A stretch of 34,003 bases of DNA. Source: Nitrospinota bacterium (lineage in GTDB: Bacteria; JADFOP01). Shown here one piece after another: positions 24,166 to 31,542 of the stretch. The first letter of the stretch is position 1. Each line of letters opens with the position of its first letter. Location of the stretch: the NCBI GenBank assembly GCA_022562795.1, contig JADFOP010000020.1, positions 1 to 34,003 on the forward strand, given 5' to 3'. Below the pieces are notes generated by a model that saw only the letters and a list, made by a program, of their open reading frames with translations, was not told the DNA's origin and searched no databases. The position numbers were made by a program, and so were the translations under genes.

Positions 24166-25197
24166 TTAATGACCCGGTGTGATGTCTGTCTGAACCAGGG
24201 CCGCCGATTTGAGGGGTCTTCCGGCCAACAGCGCATCGAAAATCAGAGAGCCAAGACCTAACAGGACTACGGTTACAGAGATAGCGATGCGGAGCGCGAA
24301 CGCGGCCGAAAGAGCCTGAGCGCTCGTAAGCCCATATAGGAGGAGCCCGCCCATAGTGGCGAAGACGTGGTAGGCCCCGAGGATGCCCGGACCCGTCGGC
24401 AAGGTGAAGCTTAGAAACTGGAGCAGCATCAGCATGAGGGCGGCCGAGAGCGGTAGAGGCAGGTCGAAGGCTCGAAATAGGAAGAAGTTGCCGGCGAACC
24501 AACATCCCCACATAGAGACCGACAAGACGGCGAACGCAACAAGGTTTCTGCCCGTGGGCATCCCTCGCAGGCCGGTGACGAAGTTCTCCGCCCACCATGA
24601 GATTTTCTCAACCCAGCTGGACGGGAGGAAAGCAAACGTCTTATGCAAGCGTTCCAGGGTTCGCTCGCGGTTCCGAACCAGTCCCCAAAGAACCAGCCCA
24701 ACCAATAAAACAATCGCACCAGATAGACCCACGCCGATTTGCAAAGAGGCCTTCGTTGCAAGGCTCAGGTTGGGTGGATTGGCCCATCCTAAAGCCAGCA
24801 GGGTCATGAGAGGGAGTAGTAAGAGGATCCCGATAATCCGCTCTACTACTACGGTGGCGAAAACGCTGCTGACGGGCACGCGGCCTCCCTCTCCCGCCAC
24901 AAAGGCCCTCACCACCGCACCCGCGTGGGCCGGCAGCAGAGTATTGTATAGAAACCCCACTGAGGTGGCCCGAAAGCAGAGGCCGAGCCCCAACGGGTGG
25001 ACTGACCTTAAGAGAAATGTCCAGCGCCATGCGTGGATGCCTGTACGAAGTACAACAATGGCAGAGATGATTCCTAACCACTCCAGCTTCACATCGACAA
25101 ATGATTGGCGGACCTGACCCCACTCAATTCCCCGCACCAGCAATCCGATGAGCAGGAGACTGAAGATAAATCCAGCAATGGCGTAACGCCTCTTCAC
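24166..25197 (-). CDS. UPF0104 / LPG-synthase-type membrane protein
   Basis: A 343-residue integral membrane protein with about eight hydrophobic helices. It matches the transmembrane domain family of lysylphosphatidylglycerol synthase (MprF flippase part; UPF0104): WRWTFLLRSV, FLYNTLLPAHAGAVVRAF, SSVFATVVVERIIGI, and the late LPTGPGILGAYHVF. Without the soluble aminoacyl-transferase domain it is more likely a lipid or isoprenoid-linked transport or flippase component than an aminoacylating enzyme. The start is GTG at 25197, with GGAGG six bases upstream. It lies 68 bases after panE on the same strand and may share its transcript. Confidence 0.75.
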   Translation of the reverse strand: MKRRYAIAGFIFSLLLIGLLVRGIEWGQVRQSFVDVKLEWLGIISAIVVLRTGIHAWRWTFLLRSVHPLGLGLCFRATSVGFLYNTLLPAHAGAVVRAFVAGEGGRVPVSSVFATVVVERIIGILLLLPLMTLLALGWANPPNLSLATKASLQIGVGLSGAIVLLVGLVLWGLVRNRERTLERLHKTFAFLPSSWVEKISWWAENFVTGLRGMPTGRNLVAFAVLSVSMWGCWFAGNFFLFRAFDLPLPLSAALMLMLLQFLSFTLPTGPGILGAYHVFATMGGLLLYGLTSAQALSAAFALRIAISVTVVLLGLGSLIFDALLAGRPLKSAALVQTDITPGH

Positions 25198-25227
25198 GTG
25201 TCGCCTCCATGGAGAGATGGGGTTTGC

Positions 25228-25247
25228 CCAAGTGAGCCACCACTTGG
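25228..25247. repeat. Inverted repeat CCAAGTG...CACTTGG between panE and UPF0104 gene
   Basis: Perfect 7-bp arms with a 6-base loop lie just upstream of the UPF0104 start. No T-run follows on either strand, so this is either an attenuating hairpin or an operator. Confidence 0.4.
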
Positions 25248-25265
25248 TGTGAGAACTATGCGTGC

Positions 25266-26186
25266 CTACTCCATCTCTCGGGCCTGCTCCATCAGCCGGA
25301 GGGCCGCATAGAGAGTGGCGTTGACGGGGGTGGGCACACCCTGAGCGCGGCCCCGATCGACGACCACACCCGACAGCGCGTGGACCTCGATTGGCTTTCC
25401 CGCCTCCCAGTCGTGCCGCATCGAGCTGGTGATGGGCCCCAGGCCCCTGGTGGCCTCGACCATCTTGTCCACCACGTCTTCGGCGAGCTCCACGCCACAG
25501 GCTCGGGCGACCTGGGCCACCTCGGCCATCGCTGCCCTAGCGACCTCCAGTGATTCCGGGATTTCCAGAATCTCCTGGACGTTCGCCCCGGTGATTGTGG
25601 TCAGAGGGTTGAAGCAGGCGTTCCAGGCGAGCTTGGTCCAAAGTCCCTTACGGATGTCCGCTGTGAGCTTGCTCTCAATGCCGGCCGCCTCGAAAAGGGC
25701 CTGTAGGCGTCGGCCCCGCTCCGAGAGATCGCCGTCCATCTCGCCGAAGGTGAGGCCTCCGGCGGCGGTGTGGGCGATGACGCCGGGCGACTCAATGACG
25801 GCCGAGATGAAGGCGAGACCGCCGAGGACGCTACCCATCCCAAAGTGGCTCGCCAATATCTCTTCGCTCTCAACACCGTTTTGCAACGACAGAACGGCCG
25901 TATCCGGGCCCACAATGGGCGCCATCTGCCGGGCGGCGGCCTCTGTGTCATAGGTCTTTACGGCAAAGAGGATGCAATCGACCTGGCCCACTTCCGCCGG
26001 CTCGTCGGTCGCCTTTACCTCTGGCAGGTGGAAGTCGCCCTTCCAGCTTTTGACCGTTAGGCCCTTATCCCGGATGGCCTCAAGGTGGGCCCCGCGGGCG
26101 ACGAAGGCGACCGTGTTACCAGCCCTGGCGAGCAGCGCACCATAGTACCCACCTACCGCGCCTGCCCCCACAACGGCGAACCGCAT
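25266..26186 (-). CDS. panE: 2-dehydropantoate 2-reductase
   Basis: A 306-residue NADPH-dependent ketopantoate reductase, which makes pantoate for coenzyme A. The N-terminal Rossmann motif is MRFAVVGAGAVGGYYGALLARAG, followed by VDCILFAVKTYDT and LSLQNGVESEE. The catalytic helix region GLWTKLAWNACFNPLTTITG contains the essential Lys and Asn, and the C-terminal domain has KPIEVHALSGVVVDRG. The ATG at 26186 has GGAG seven bases upstream, better than the TTG at 26192. Related family members act on other 2-keto acids, so the exact substrate is likely but not certain. Confidence 0.88.
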   Translation of the reverse strand: MRFAVVGAGAVGGYYGALLARAGNTVAFVARGAHLEAIRDKGLTVKSWKGDFHLPEVKATDEPAEVGQVDCILFAVKTYDTEAAARQMAPIVGPDTAVLSLQNGVESEEILASHFGMGSVLGGLAFISAVIESPGVIAHTAAGGLTFGEMDGDLSERGRRLQALFEAAGIESKLTADIRKGLWTKLAWNACFNPLTTITGANVQEILEIPESLEVARAAMAEVAQVARACGVELAEDVVDKMVEATRGLGPITSSMRHDWEAGKPIEVHALSGVVVDRGRAQGVPTPVNATLYAALRLMEQAREME

Positions 26187-26245
26187 GCTCAATCTCCTTA
26201 GAGAATTAGTGCGACTGCAGGCCTCTCAGTCCTCACTACTCTAAC

Positions 26246-26251
26246 ATTATA
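26246..26251 (-). promoter_or_regulatory. Perfect -10 box upstream of panE
   Basis: TATAAT on the minus strand lies 60 bases before the panE start within an AT-rich patch. The -35 region is poor (around ATTCAT). Confidence 0.4.
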
Positions 26252-26323
26252 TTTATCTTGCTATCTTATGAATGACGAGAAGGGGCACAAGGGAGCCGCT
26301 TGGGGGACCCACCAGGCCCTCGA

Positions 26324-27196
26324 TCAGAGCGGCTTGACGGCGAAGCTGATGTCGAGGGCTGGGGCGGCGTGGGTCAAGGCCCCGACCGAGATGTAGTCTA
26401 CTCCGCAGGCGGCCACGGCCTGGATGTTCTCAGGGGTCATGCCGCCCGAGGCTTCCAGCGGGATCCGGCCTTCCGCCGTCCTGACCGCCTCGCGGATCGC
26501 CTCGATGGGGAAGTTGTCCAGCATGATGCGGTCAACTTCGAGCTTAAGGGCCCCTGTTAGCTCCTCGTCGTTCGTCACCTCGACGACAACTGGGTAGCGC
26601 TCTCCGTAGGCCGCGCGCACATTCTCGACCGCCGCCTTTACGCCCCCGGCGGCGGCGATGTGATTGTCCTTGATGAGGACGAGGTCGAAGAGGCCGGCCC
26701 GCCAGTTCTCTCCCCCGCCGACTCGCACGGCGTAGCGCTCGAGGGACCTTAGGCCCGGCGTGGTCTTTCGGGTATCGAGGATCGTCACCCCGTAGGGGGC
26801 GGCCGCCTCGACGCACCGGCGGGTCAGCGTGGCGATGCCGCTTAAGCGCTGGACGAAGTTGAGGGCCACCCGTTCGGCCACGAGTTGTCCGGCCAGGGGG
26901 CCTTCGATCACCATGAGCGCCTCTCCCGGCTCAACGGCCTGGCCGTCGGCGACTTCCTGCCTCACGCTCAAGGAGGCCTCCGCCCTCCGAAAGACCGCTT
27001 CGGCCACAGGGAGGCCCGCCACGAGGGCGGCCGCCTTGGCCACCATGCGGCCGACGCCCAGGGTTTCCGGGCTCACGCAGGCGGCCGTCGTCACGTCGCC
27101 GCTGCCCACGTCTTCGTCCAGAGCCCTGGAGATGACTTCCTCCACGACGGCCTCATCGAGGCCGAGCAGGGCCGAAGGGCTCACAGCCTCTGCCAT
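26324..27196 (-). CDS. nadC: Nicotinate-nucleotide pyrophosphorylase (quinolinate PRTase)
   Basis: A 290-residue NadC, which converts quinolinate and PRPP to nicotinate mononucleotide in NAD synthesis. The motifs are clear: EDVGSGDVTT, AERVALNFVQRLSGIAT, ILDTRKTTPGLRSLE, KDNHI, VVVEVTNDEE, DRIMLDNF, LEASGGM and the closing GVDYISVGALTHAAPALDISF. Length is typical. The ATG at 27196 has GAGGAG upstream. It is 58 bases downstream of the selenoprotein gene on the same strand, so the two may be co-transcribed. No nadA or nadB is in the window. Confidence 0.94.
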   Translation of the reverse strand: MAEAVSPSALLGLDEAVVEEVISRALDEDVGSGDVTTAACVSPETLGVGRMVAKAAALVAGLPVAEAVFRRAEASLSVRQEVADGQAVEPGEALMVIEGPLAGQLVAERVALNFVQRLSGIATLTRRCVEAAAPYGVTILDTRKTTPGLRSLERYAVRVGGGENWRAGLFDLVLIKDNHIAAAGGVKAAVENVRAAYGERYPVVVEVTNDEELTGALKLEVDRIMLDNFPIEAIREAVRTAEGRIPLEASGGMTPENIQAVAACGVDYISVGALTHAAPALDISFAVKPL

Positions 27197-27254
27197 CGGG
27201 TTCTCCTCTTATCTGTGTAGGGAACTCGGGGCAAGTACACCAATGACCTCGCCA

Positions 27255-27701
27255 TCAGAGCTTGAGCCCGAGAATCCGTTTGATCTTTCCTCGAAGCTCA
27301 TCGGGCTCCTGAACCCCGTAGATGGTATCAAGCTTCCGGCCGTCTCCGTCAAAGAAGATGAGCACCGTGTTGGGGACGTTGTGCCGGATGGCGAAGGCAC
27401 GCCCCTCAGGGGTATTGAGGTCGGCAAGGACGAAGATACAATCCTTCCGAAATTCAGGGATGAGCGAGTCCACGACCCGCTTGAGCTCGCGGCAGTTCGG
27501 TCACGTTGGAAGGAAGACTTCGACGATGACGGGCTTTCCCTGTCCGATGGCGCTCAGCGACCCGTATGCGGGGCGGCTCTGGGCGAGAATGTAAGTCCCC
27601 GCGACGGCCACCAGGAGTACCACAAGGCCCGCGAGCATCCAGGTGCTCCGCCTCTTTTTCGGTCGCCTCCTGGCTTTCTTTCCCTTGGGCTTCTTGGCCA
27701 T
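27255..27701 (-). CDS. Membrane-anchored thioredoxin-like selenoprotein (UPNC)
   Basis: This gene reads through one in-frame TGA (27501-27503). The product of 148 residues has a very basic start (MAKKPKGKKARRRPKKRR), one transmembrane helix (about 22-42), then a thioredoxin fold outside the membrane. Around the TGA it reads KPVIVEVFLPT-U67-PNCRELKRVV, matching the W-C-x-x-C active site of thioredoxins with selenocysteine replacing the first, nucleophilic Cys. The homology continues after the TGA, including the cis-proline strand NVPNTVLIFF and the GVQEPDELRGKI helix. A hairpin CCGC/GCGG with an 8-base loop at 27477-27492 is in the right place for a bacterial SECIS. The ATG at 27701 follows AAGGAGG. 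Stopping at TGA would leave a useless fragment. Its likely role is periplasmic thiol-disulfide or peroxide chemistry. Confidence 0.85.
27477..27492 (-). promoter_or_regulatory. Candidate SECIS hairpin of the thioredoxin-like selenoprotein
   Basis: On the mRNA strand CCGC-GAGCUCAA-GCGG starts nine bases after the UGA. A CGA/UCG pairing can extend it around a small internal loop. The apical loop begins with G, as in many bacterial SECIS elements. The stem is short, so confidence is moderate. Confidence 0.45.
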
Positions 27702-27758
27702 CCGTTTGTTCCTCCTTCTTGCCGGCAAGGCAAGGGGCTCCTGAGAGCGGCAGGGACT

Positions 27759-27787
27759 AAATTAGTCGAGGGCTCCGCCGGTGTCAA
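27759..27787 (-). promoter_or_regulatory. Promoter of the thioredoxin-like selenoprotein gene
   Basis: Perfect TTGACA (27787-27782) and TAATTT (27764-27759) lie exactly 17 bases apart, about 60 bases before the ATG. It diverges from the pgi promoter. Confidence 0.6.
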
Positions 27788-27808
27788 CCGCCTTTCAGCC
27801 GCCCGCCG

Positions 27809-27838
27809 TTGTTGGAGGTAGGTTTCGTCTGCTATAAT
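27809..27838 (+). promoter_or_regulatory. Promoter of pgi
   Basis: TTGTTG (27809-27814) and a perfect TATAAT (27833-27838) are 18 bases apart, 53 bases before the pgi ATG. Confidence 0.6.
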
Positions 27839-27891
27839 CCTTTAAACCTTGAAGATGCTAGAGCGTTTACCATATGTAGAAGGGAGTCACA

Positions 27892-29310
27892 ATGGCTGGC
27901 GCGAAGACGTTAAAGAGCAGGCTGGACCTCAACTTCTGTTTGGCGACCTTCCTGGGAAAGGAGGCGGGCCTGACGGCCGCCGAGTGGCGAAAAGGCCTTG
28001 GGAGTTTGGAGAGGGCCCATCGAGTACTAGAGGCCGAGCGGCTCGCCGGGCTCCAGGCCTGGCGGAAGCTCCCCGCCGACAAGGCCCTCGCACGCCGCAT
28101 CACCGACCACGCCTCGGCCCTGGCCCGACGGTTTGAGGCCTTCGTCGTTGTAGGAATCGGAGGAAGCGCGCTAGGTAGCATCATGCTCCAGACAGCCTTG
28201 GCCCACCCCTTTTACAACGAGGACCGCCGGCTTAGGAGAGGCCGGCCCCGCGTGTTCGTGGCCGACAACGTAGACCCGGCCCTCATCGGTGGGCTACTTG
28301 ATACGCTGGATTTAAAGAAGACCTGCTTCAACGTCATCACCAAGAGTGGCGCCACGGCTGAGACGATGGCCACCTACCTCATCATCCGCGACCGGCTCCG
28401 TCGGCGGGTGGGCCGCCGGTGGCCGGAGCACATCATTGCCACGACCGACCCGAGCAGGGGCCATTTGCGGGAGGCGGCCGAGGCCGAAGGCTACGCCACG
28501 TACCCCATCCCGCCGGCCGTGGGAGGGCGCTTCAGCGTGCTTTCGGCCGTGGGGCTTCTCCCTGCCGCCGTTGCGGGCATCGACATCACGGCTCTCCTGG
28601 GCGGAGCTGGACGGGCGGAGAGGGCGCTTTCCGCCATGCCGCCCAGAGAGAACCCGGCCTACGTCTTCGCCCTCGCCTGCTACCTTTTCGACCGCCTGCG
28701 GGGTGTGCGGATTAACGTGCTGATGCCCTACTCCCAGCCGCTTAAGGACCTTGCCGACTGGTTTCGGCAGCTTTGGGCCGAGAGCCTGGGAAAGGCTGTT
28801 GACCGGCGAGGCAAACCGGTCGGGGTGGGCCTCACCCCGGTTCGGGCCCTAGGGGCCACCGACCAGCATTCCCAGCTACAGCTCTACGCCGAGGGGCCAC
28901 ACGACAAGCTCGTCTGCTTCGTTACGGTGGAAGAGGCAGGCCGAGACCTCAAGATTCCGAGGGCGGCAGGCCCCTTGGCAGGGTTGTCCTACTTGGGCGG
29001 GGAGAGCCTCGGGGGGCTCTTGAACGCAGAGGCTCGGGGCACTGAGGCGGCCCTGGCGAAGGCGGCTCGTCCCTCTATGCGGCTCACTATTCCTCGGGTA
29101 GACCCCGACACGGTGGGCGAGCTGATCCTCTTCTTCGAGGTAGCCACCGCCTGCGCCGGGGCCCTCTACAATATCAACCCCTACGACCAGCCCGGCGTGG
29201 AGGCGAGCAAACGGGCCACTTACGGGCTGATGGGCCGAGAGGGCTTCGCCGAGGAGGCTGAGGAGGTTGCCCGCCTTGAAGCGCGCAAGCTCCCCGATTA
29301 CGTTCTCTGA
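27892..29310 (+). CDS. pgi: Glucose-6-phosphate isomerase
   Basis: A 472-residue phosphoglucose isomerase interconverting glucose-6-P and fructose-6-P in the cytoplasm. Diagnostic segments are VVVGIGGSALGS, VADNVDP, FNVITKSGATAETMATYLI, the PGI signature GGRFSVLSAVGLLPAAVAGID, MPYSQPLKDLADWFRQLWAESLGK, and ATDQHSQLQLYAEGP. The conserved Lys and Glu lie in the last two blocks. The length is that of the shorter bacterial/archaeal-like form rather than the 550-residue E. coli type. The ATG at 27892 follows AAGGGAG. Confidence 0.93.
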   Translation: MAGAKTLKSRLDLNFCLATFLGKEAGLTAAEWRKGLGSLERAHRVLEAERLAGLQAWRKLPADKALARRITDHASALARRFEAFVVVGIGGSALGSIMLQTALAHPFYNEDRRLRRGRPRVFVADNVDPALIGGLLDTLDLKKTCFNVITKSGATAETMATYLIIRDRLRRRVGRRWPEHIIATTDPSRGHLREAAEAEGYATYPIPPAVGGRFSVLSAVGLLPAAVAGIDITALLGGAGRAERALSAMPPRENPAYVFALACYLFDRLRGVRINVLMPYSQPLKDLADWFRQLWAESLGKAVDRRGKPVGVGLTPVRALGATDQHSQLQLYAEGPHDKLVCFVTVEEAGRDLKIPRAAGPLAGLSYLGGESLGGLLNAEARGTEAALAKAARPSMRLTIPRVDPDTVGELILFFEVATACAGALYNINPYDQPGVEASKRATYGLMGREGFAEEAEEVARLEARKLPDYVL

Positions 29311-29373
29311 AGGCCTAATATGCCTCGATAACATATTGAGTTTAGAATTCTTATAGTCCGAGGAGGCGCTCCC

Positions 29374-29673
29374 ATGCCGCTATACACCCCCGAAGCAAAG
29401 GAGAGAGCCAAGCAGGTGGAGGCCGCTGTGGTGGCGGCCATCGTCCACCAGTGGCTAGTCCGCGTTCAGGCTTATTCCGAGCAGACGATCCAGAGCAAGC
29501 GGGAAGAGCTGCAGGCCAAAGAGGGGAGAGACGAGGAGACTATAACCAAGCTCAACGAATGGCTTAGCTATCATCGCTTCAACGCCTACACTCTTAAAGA
29601 GATCGAGGAGGGAGGGCTGGACGAGTGGTTTCAGGATCTCTTCGAGCCGCCCAGGTCGTCCCCCGAGGGCTGA
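29374..29673 (+). CDS. Small hypothetical helical protein
   Basis: A 99-residue protein I do not recognise. It has a good ribosome binding site (GAGGAGG) before the ATG at 29374. The sequence is charged and probably all-helical (VEAAVVAAIVHQWLVRVQAYSEQTIQSK, a Glu/Lys-rich middle, then TLKEIEEGGLDEWFQDLF), with no signal peptide, membrane helix or cysteines. It follows pgi by 63 bases and could be read from the pgi promoter. Confidence 0.55.
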   Translation: MPLYTPEAKERAKQVEAAVVAAIVHQWLVRVQAYSEQTIQSKREELQAKEGRDEETITKLNEWLSYHRFNAYTLKEIEEGGLDEWFQDLFEPPRSSPEG

Positions 29674-29725
29674 GAAGGCCGTTTTTCTTCTCTACTTAAA
29701 GAAAGTGGGGTAAGGACACTCGCCG

Positions 29726-30688
29726 TCACGTGGGGCGGCGAAGACGGCCCCCATTGTCGAAACGATAGAGACCCGCTTCTTTGGCAAATCGGAAGGCTTC
29801 GGCCAGTTCCTTCGAGGTGATACGGCGGTTGATATCGCTGTATCTATCGAACTTGACCACCCTTCCGGCCGGGTAGTACTGGTCCATGATGTTGACGTAC
29901 GTATGAGGGGAGATCTCGTCGGCTAGAAACCGCATAATCTCCCGGGTCTCGTCGAGCCCCCCAGGCATAACCAAGTGACGCACGAGCAGCCCCCGGCGGG
30001 CAAGCCCTCTCTCATCGAACTCTAAATGCCCAACCTGGCGGTACATCTCCTTCACCGCCGCCCGCGCAGTCGCAGGGTATTTCGGTGACTTGAGGTAGTG
30101 TTTCGAGGTCTCCTCGTCCCAGTACTTGAAGTCGGGCATGTAGATATCGACTATGCCGTCCAAGTGGTGGAGGCTCTCAAGGGAGTCGAAGGCGCTCGTG
30201 TTGTAGACGATGGGGAGCCGCAGCCCGCCGCGGATCGCATGGGGAAACGCTTCGATGACCTGCGGCGCCACATGCTCTGGTGTGACAAAGTTTATGTTGT
30301 GGCACCCCATCGCCTGGAGCTCCAGCATCATTTCGGCCAACCGCTCGGGGGTCACCTCCTGGCCGGCTTCCTGCTGGCTGATGTCGTAATTCTGGCAAAA
30401 GACGCACTTGAGGTTGCACCAGGCGAAGAAGATCGTCCCGCTCCCGTTCCAGCCTTGGAGGCAACCTTCCTCACCGAAATGAGGGAAGTGGCTGGCCACT
30501 TTTGAATAGCGGCCCGTCCGACATACCTTCTTCTCGTCCTTGAGACGGTTGACGTCACAGTCCCACGGGCAGACCCGGCACTTCTCTAGAGAGGCTAAAG
30601 CCTCCTCGACGCGCCGCTCCAGCTCGCCGGACTCGTAGAGCCGGACGTAATTTGGCTCGTAGCCCGCAGCCACCTGGGTAGAGAACAT
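29726..30688 (-). CDS. Radical SAM protein, PflA/AmmeMemoRadiSam-like
   Basis: A 320-residue radical SAM protein with the complete CNLKCVFCQN cluster motif (CxxxCxxC) near residue 91. It is preceded by an N-terminal Cys-rich region (CRVCPWDCDVNRLKDEKKVC) typical of the pyruvate-formate-lyase-activase-like group often annotated PflA-related or AmmeMemoRadiSam. Later segments NINFVTPEHVAPQV, PIVYNTSAFDS, VDIYMPDFKYWDEETSKHY and LVRHLVMPGGLDET match this group. The substrate is unknown, since no glycyl radical enzyme is adjacent. The ATG at 30688 has a weak GGTGA. It contrasts with the cluster-less homologue at 13551. Confidence 0.85.
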   Translation of the reverse strand: MFSTQVAAGYEPNYVRLYESGELERRVEEALASLEKCRVCPWDCDVNRLKDEKKVCRTGRYSKVASHFPHFGEEGCLQGWNGSGTIFFAWCNLKCVFCQNYDISQQEAGQEVTPERLAEMMLELQAMGCHNINFVTPEHVAPQVIEAFPHAIRGGLRLPIVYNTSAFDSLESLHHLDGIVDIYMPDFKYWDEETSKHYLKSPKYPATARAAVKEMYRQVGHLEFDERGLARRGLLVRHLVMPGGLDETREIMRFLADEISPHTYVNIMDQYYPAGRVVKFDRYSDINRRITSKELAEAFRFAKEAGLYRFDNGGRLRRPT

Positions 30689-30722
30689 TTCACCATTCCC
30701 ATCTATGCGTTGTCTCTATTCA

Positions 30723-30751
30723 AATTTAATATGTAAAGGACCTTTTGTAAA
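30723..30751 (-). promoter_or_regulatory. Promoter of the PflA-like gene
   Basis: TTTACA (30751-30746) and TAAATT (30728-30723) are 17 bases apart on the minus strand, about 35 bases before the ATG. Confidence 0.5.
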
Positions 30752-30782
30752 GCAAATCCTCACAGACCGGGGAGTAGCGTAA

Positions 30783-30968
30783 GCCAGGTGGGCGTGGGTC
30801 TTCGGCCAGAGCCTGCCACTGTCTGGGAAGCCCGTCAAGGATATTCGGGGAGCCTGGAAGGCGGCTTGTAGGGCGGTAGGGTTGGAAGGTAAGCTCTTTC
30901 ACGACCTTCGGAGGACCGCTGTATGGATGCCTATCACGCCTCAATGGGCACAATCTCCGGCAATGTGA
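30783..30968 (+). pseudogene. Tyrosine recombinase (integrase) C-terminal remnant
   Basis: The plus strand encodes VFGQSLPLSGKPVKDIRGAW, then KAACRAVGLEGKLFHDLRRTAV, which is the region around the conserved HxLRRT box of phage-type integrases. A stop precedes it (30780-30782). After RRTAV the homology breaks into unrelated residues and a stop, so the catalytic Tyr is missing. No start codon or binding site is present. It is a decayed fragment, marking past integration at the edge of the 3' island. The rest of the gap to 31097 is AT-rich with nothing recognisable. Confidence 0.65.
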
Positions 30969-31097
30969 GAGTTGCAGAGCGGATTATTGAGGACGTTCAG
31001 GCGGGTTTAAGGTAAGGGCAATTTCTGATGAAATATTAACTAACGGAATTGCTCGCATAGTGCATATTTCATCGTGAAATAGAAACTAGGTAATATC

Positions 31098-31418
31098 TCA
31101 AATCTCCCAGGCGTCGATCCCCCCCTCAAGAACCGAGACTTTTAGAAAACCCTTTTCTCTCATCCTGGCCGCCGAACTGGCGGCCGAGCCTTCGCCAGGT
31201 CAGGTTCAATAGAAAACGATATCCTGTTCCGGGTTTAGAACAACATACCGCTGGTGGAGCACTACCTTTGGGATCGAGATGGCCCCCGGCACGCGGTGGT
31301 CGTTGAAGCTTTCTACCCTACGGACATCTACGATAACCAGGTCTGCTTCCTTCTGTTTAAGCTCCCTGATTGCCTGGGGGGTGATACGTGGAATTTCCTC
31401 TGCAAGCACCGTCGTCAT
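31098..31418 (-). CDS. Rhodanese-domain protein with double selenocysteine (UTUP)
   Basis: A single-domain rhodanese of 106 residues that is whole only if two TGA codons are read as selenocysteine. The start is MTTVLAEEIPRITPQAIREL, with the rhodanese CH2A-like block ADLVIVDVRRVESFNDHRVPGAISIP. The active-site strand reads DIVFY-U71-T-U73-PGEGSAASSAA, then REKGFLKVSVLEGGIDAWEI. Canonical relatives have YCxCPxE here, so both Cys positions are TGA (31206-31208 and 31200-31202). The sequence after them is a perfect rhodanese tail (GG-D-AW). A 7-bp hairpin follows at 31167-31185. The final TGA at 31098 is taken as the stop; a TAG four codons on is the alternative. The ATG has a perfect AAGGAGGTGAT binding site. 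It has no signal peptide, so cytoplasmic sulfur or selenium transfer is likely. Confidence 0.82.
31167..31185 (-). promoter_or_regulatory. Candidate SECIS hairpin of the rhodanese selenoprotein
   Basis: On the mRNA strand GGCCGCC-AGUUC-GGCGGCC forms a perfect 7-bp stem with a five-base loop containing GU. It starts 14 bases after the second UGA, within the usual bacterial SECIS distance. Confidence 0.65.
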
Positions 31419-31448
31419 TGGGAATCACCTCCTTTTGGGACGATAATT

Positions 31449-31463
31449 TCCTTTTGAAAAGGA
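31449..31463. repeat. Palindrome TCCTTTTGAAAAGGA upstream of rhodanese gene
   Basis: Perfect 7-bp arms around a single G lie 31 bases upstream of the rhodanese start codon. It may be an operator or an mRNA leader hairpin. A second palindrome, CCCAAAA-CC-TTTTGGG, lies at 31504-31519. Confidence 0.5.
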
Positions 31464-31503
31464 TACTACTACCTCCTGGAAGCCCCCCAAGAGAGGGACA
31501 GGT

Positions 31504-31519
31504 CCCAAAACCTTTTGGG
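31504..31519. repeat. Inverted repeat CCCAAAA/TTTTGGG after the TPR gene
   Basis: 7-bp arms lie 24 bases beyond the end of the TPR gene. There is no adjacent T-run on the minus strand, so termination is possible but not clear. Confidence 0.35.
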
Positions 31520-31542
31520 ATAATCTGCTTCTATCTATTTGC

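Noticed and set aside
27501-27503. Reading the thioredoxin-like gene as a pseudogene broken by TGA
   Set aside because: The single TGA falls exactly on the nucleophilic Cys position, both halves are intact, and the promoter and binding site are good. Sec fits better than decay.
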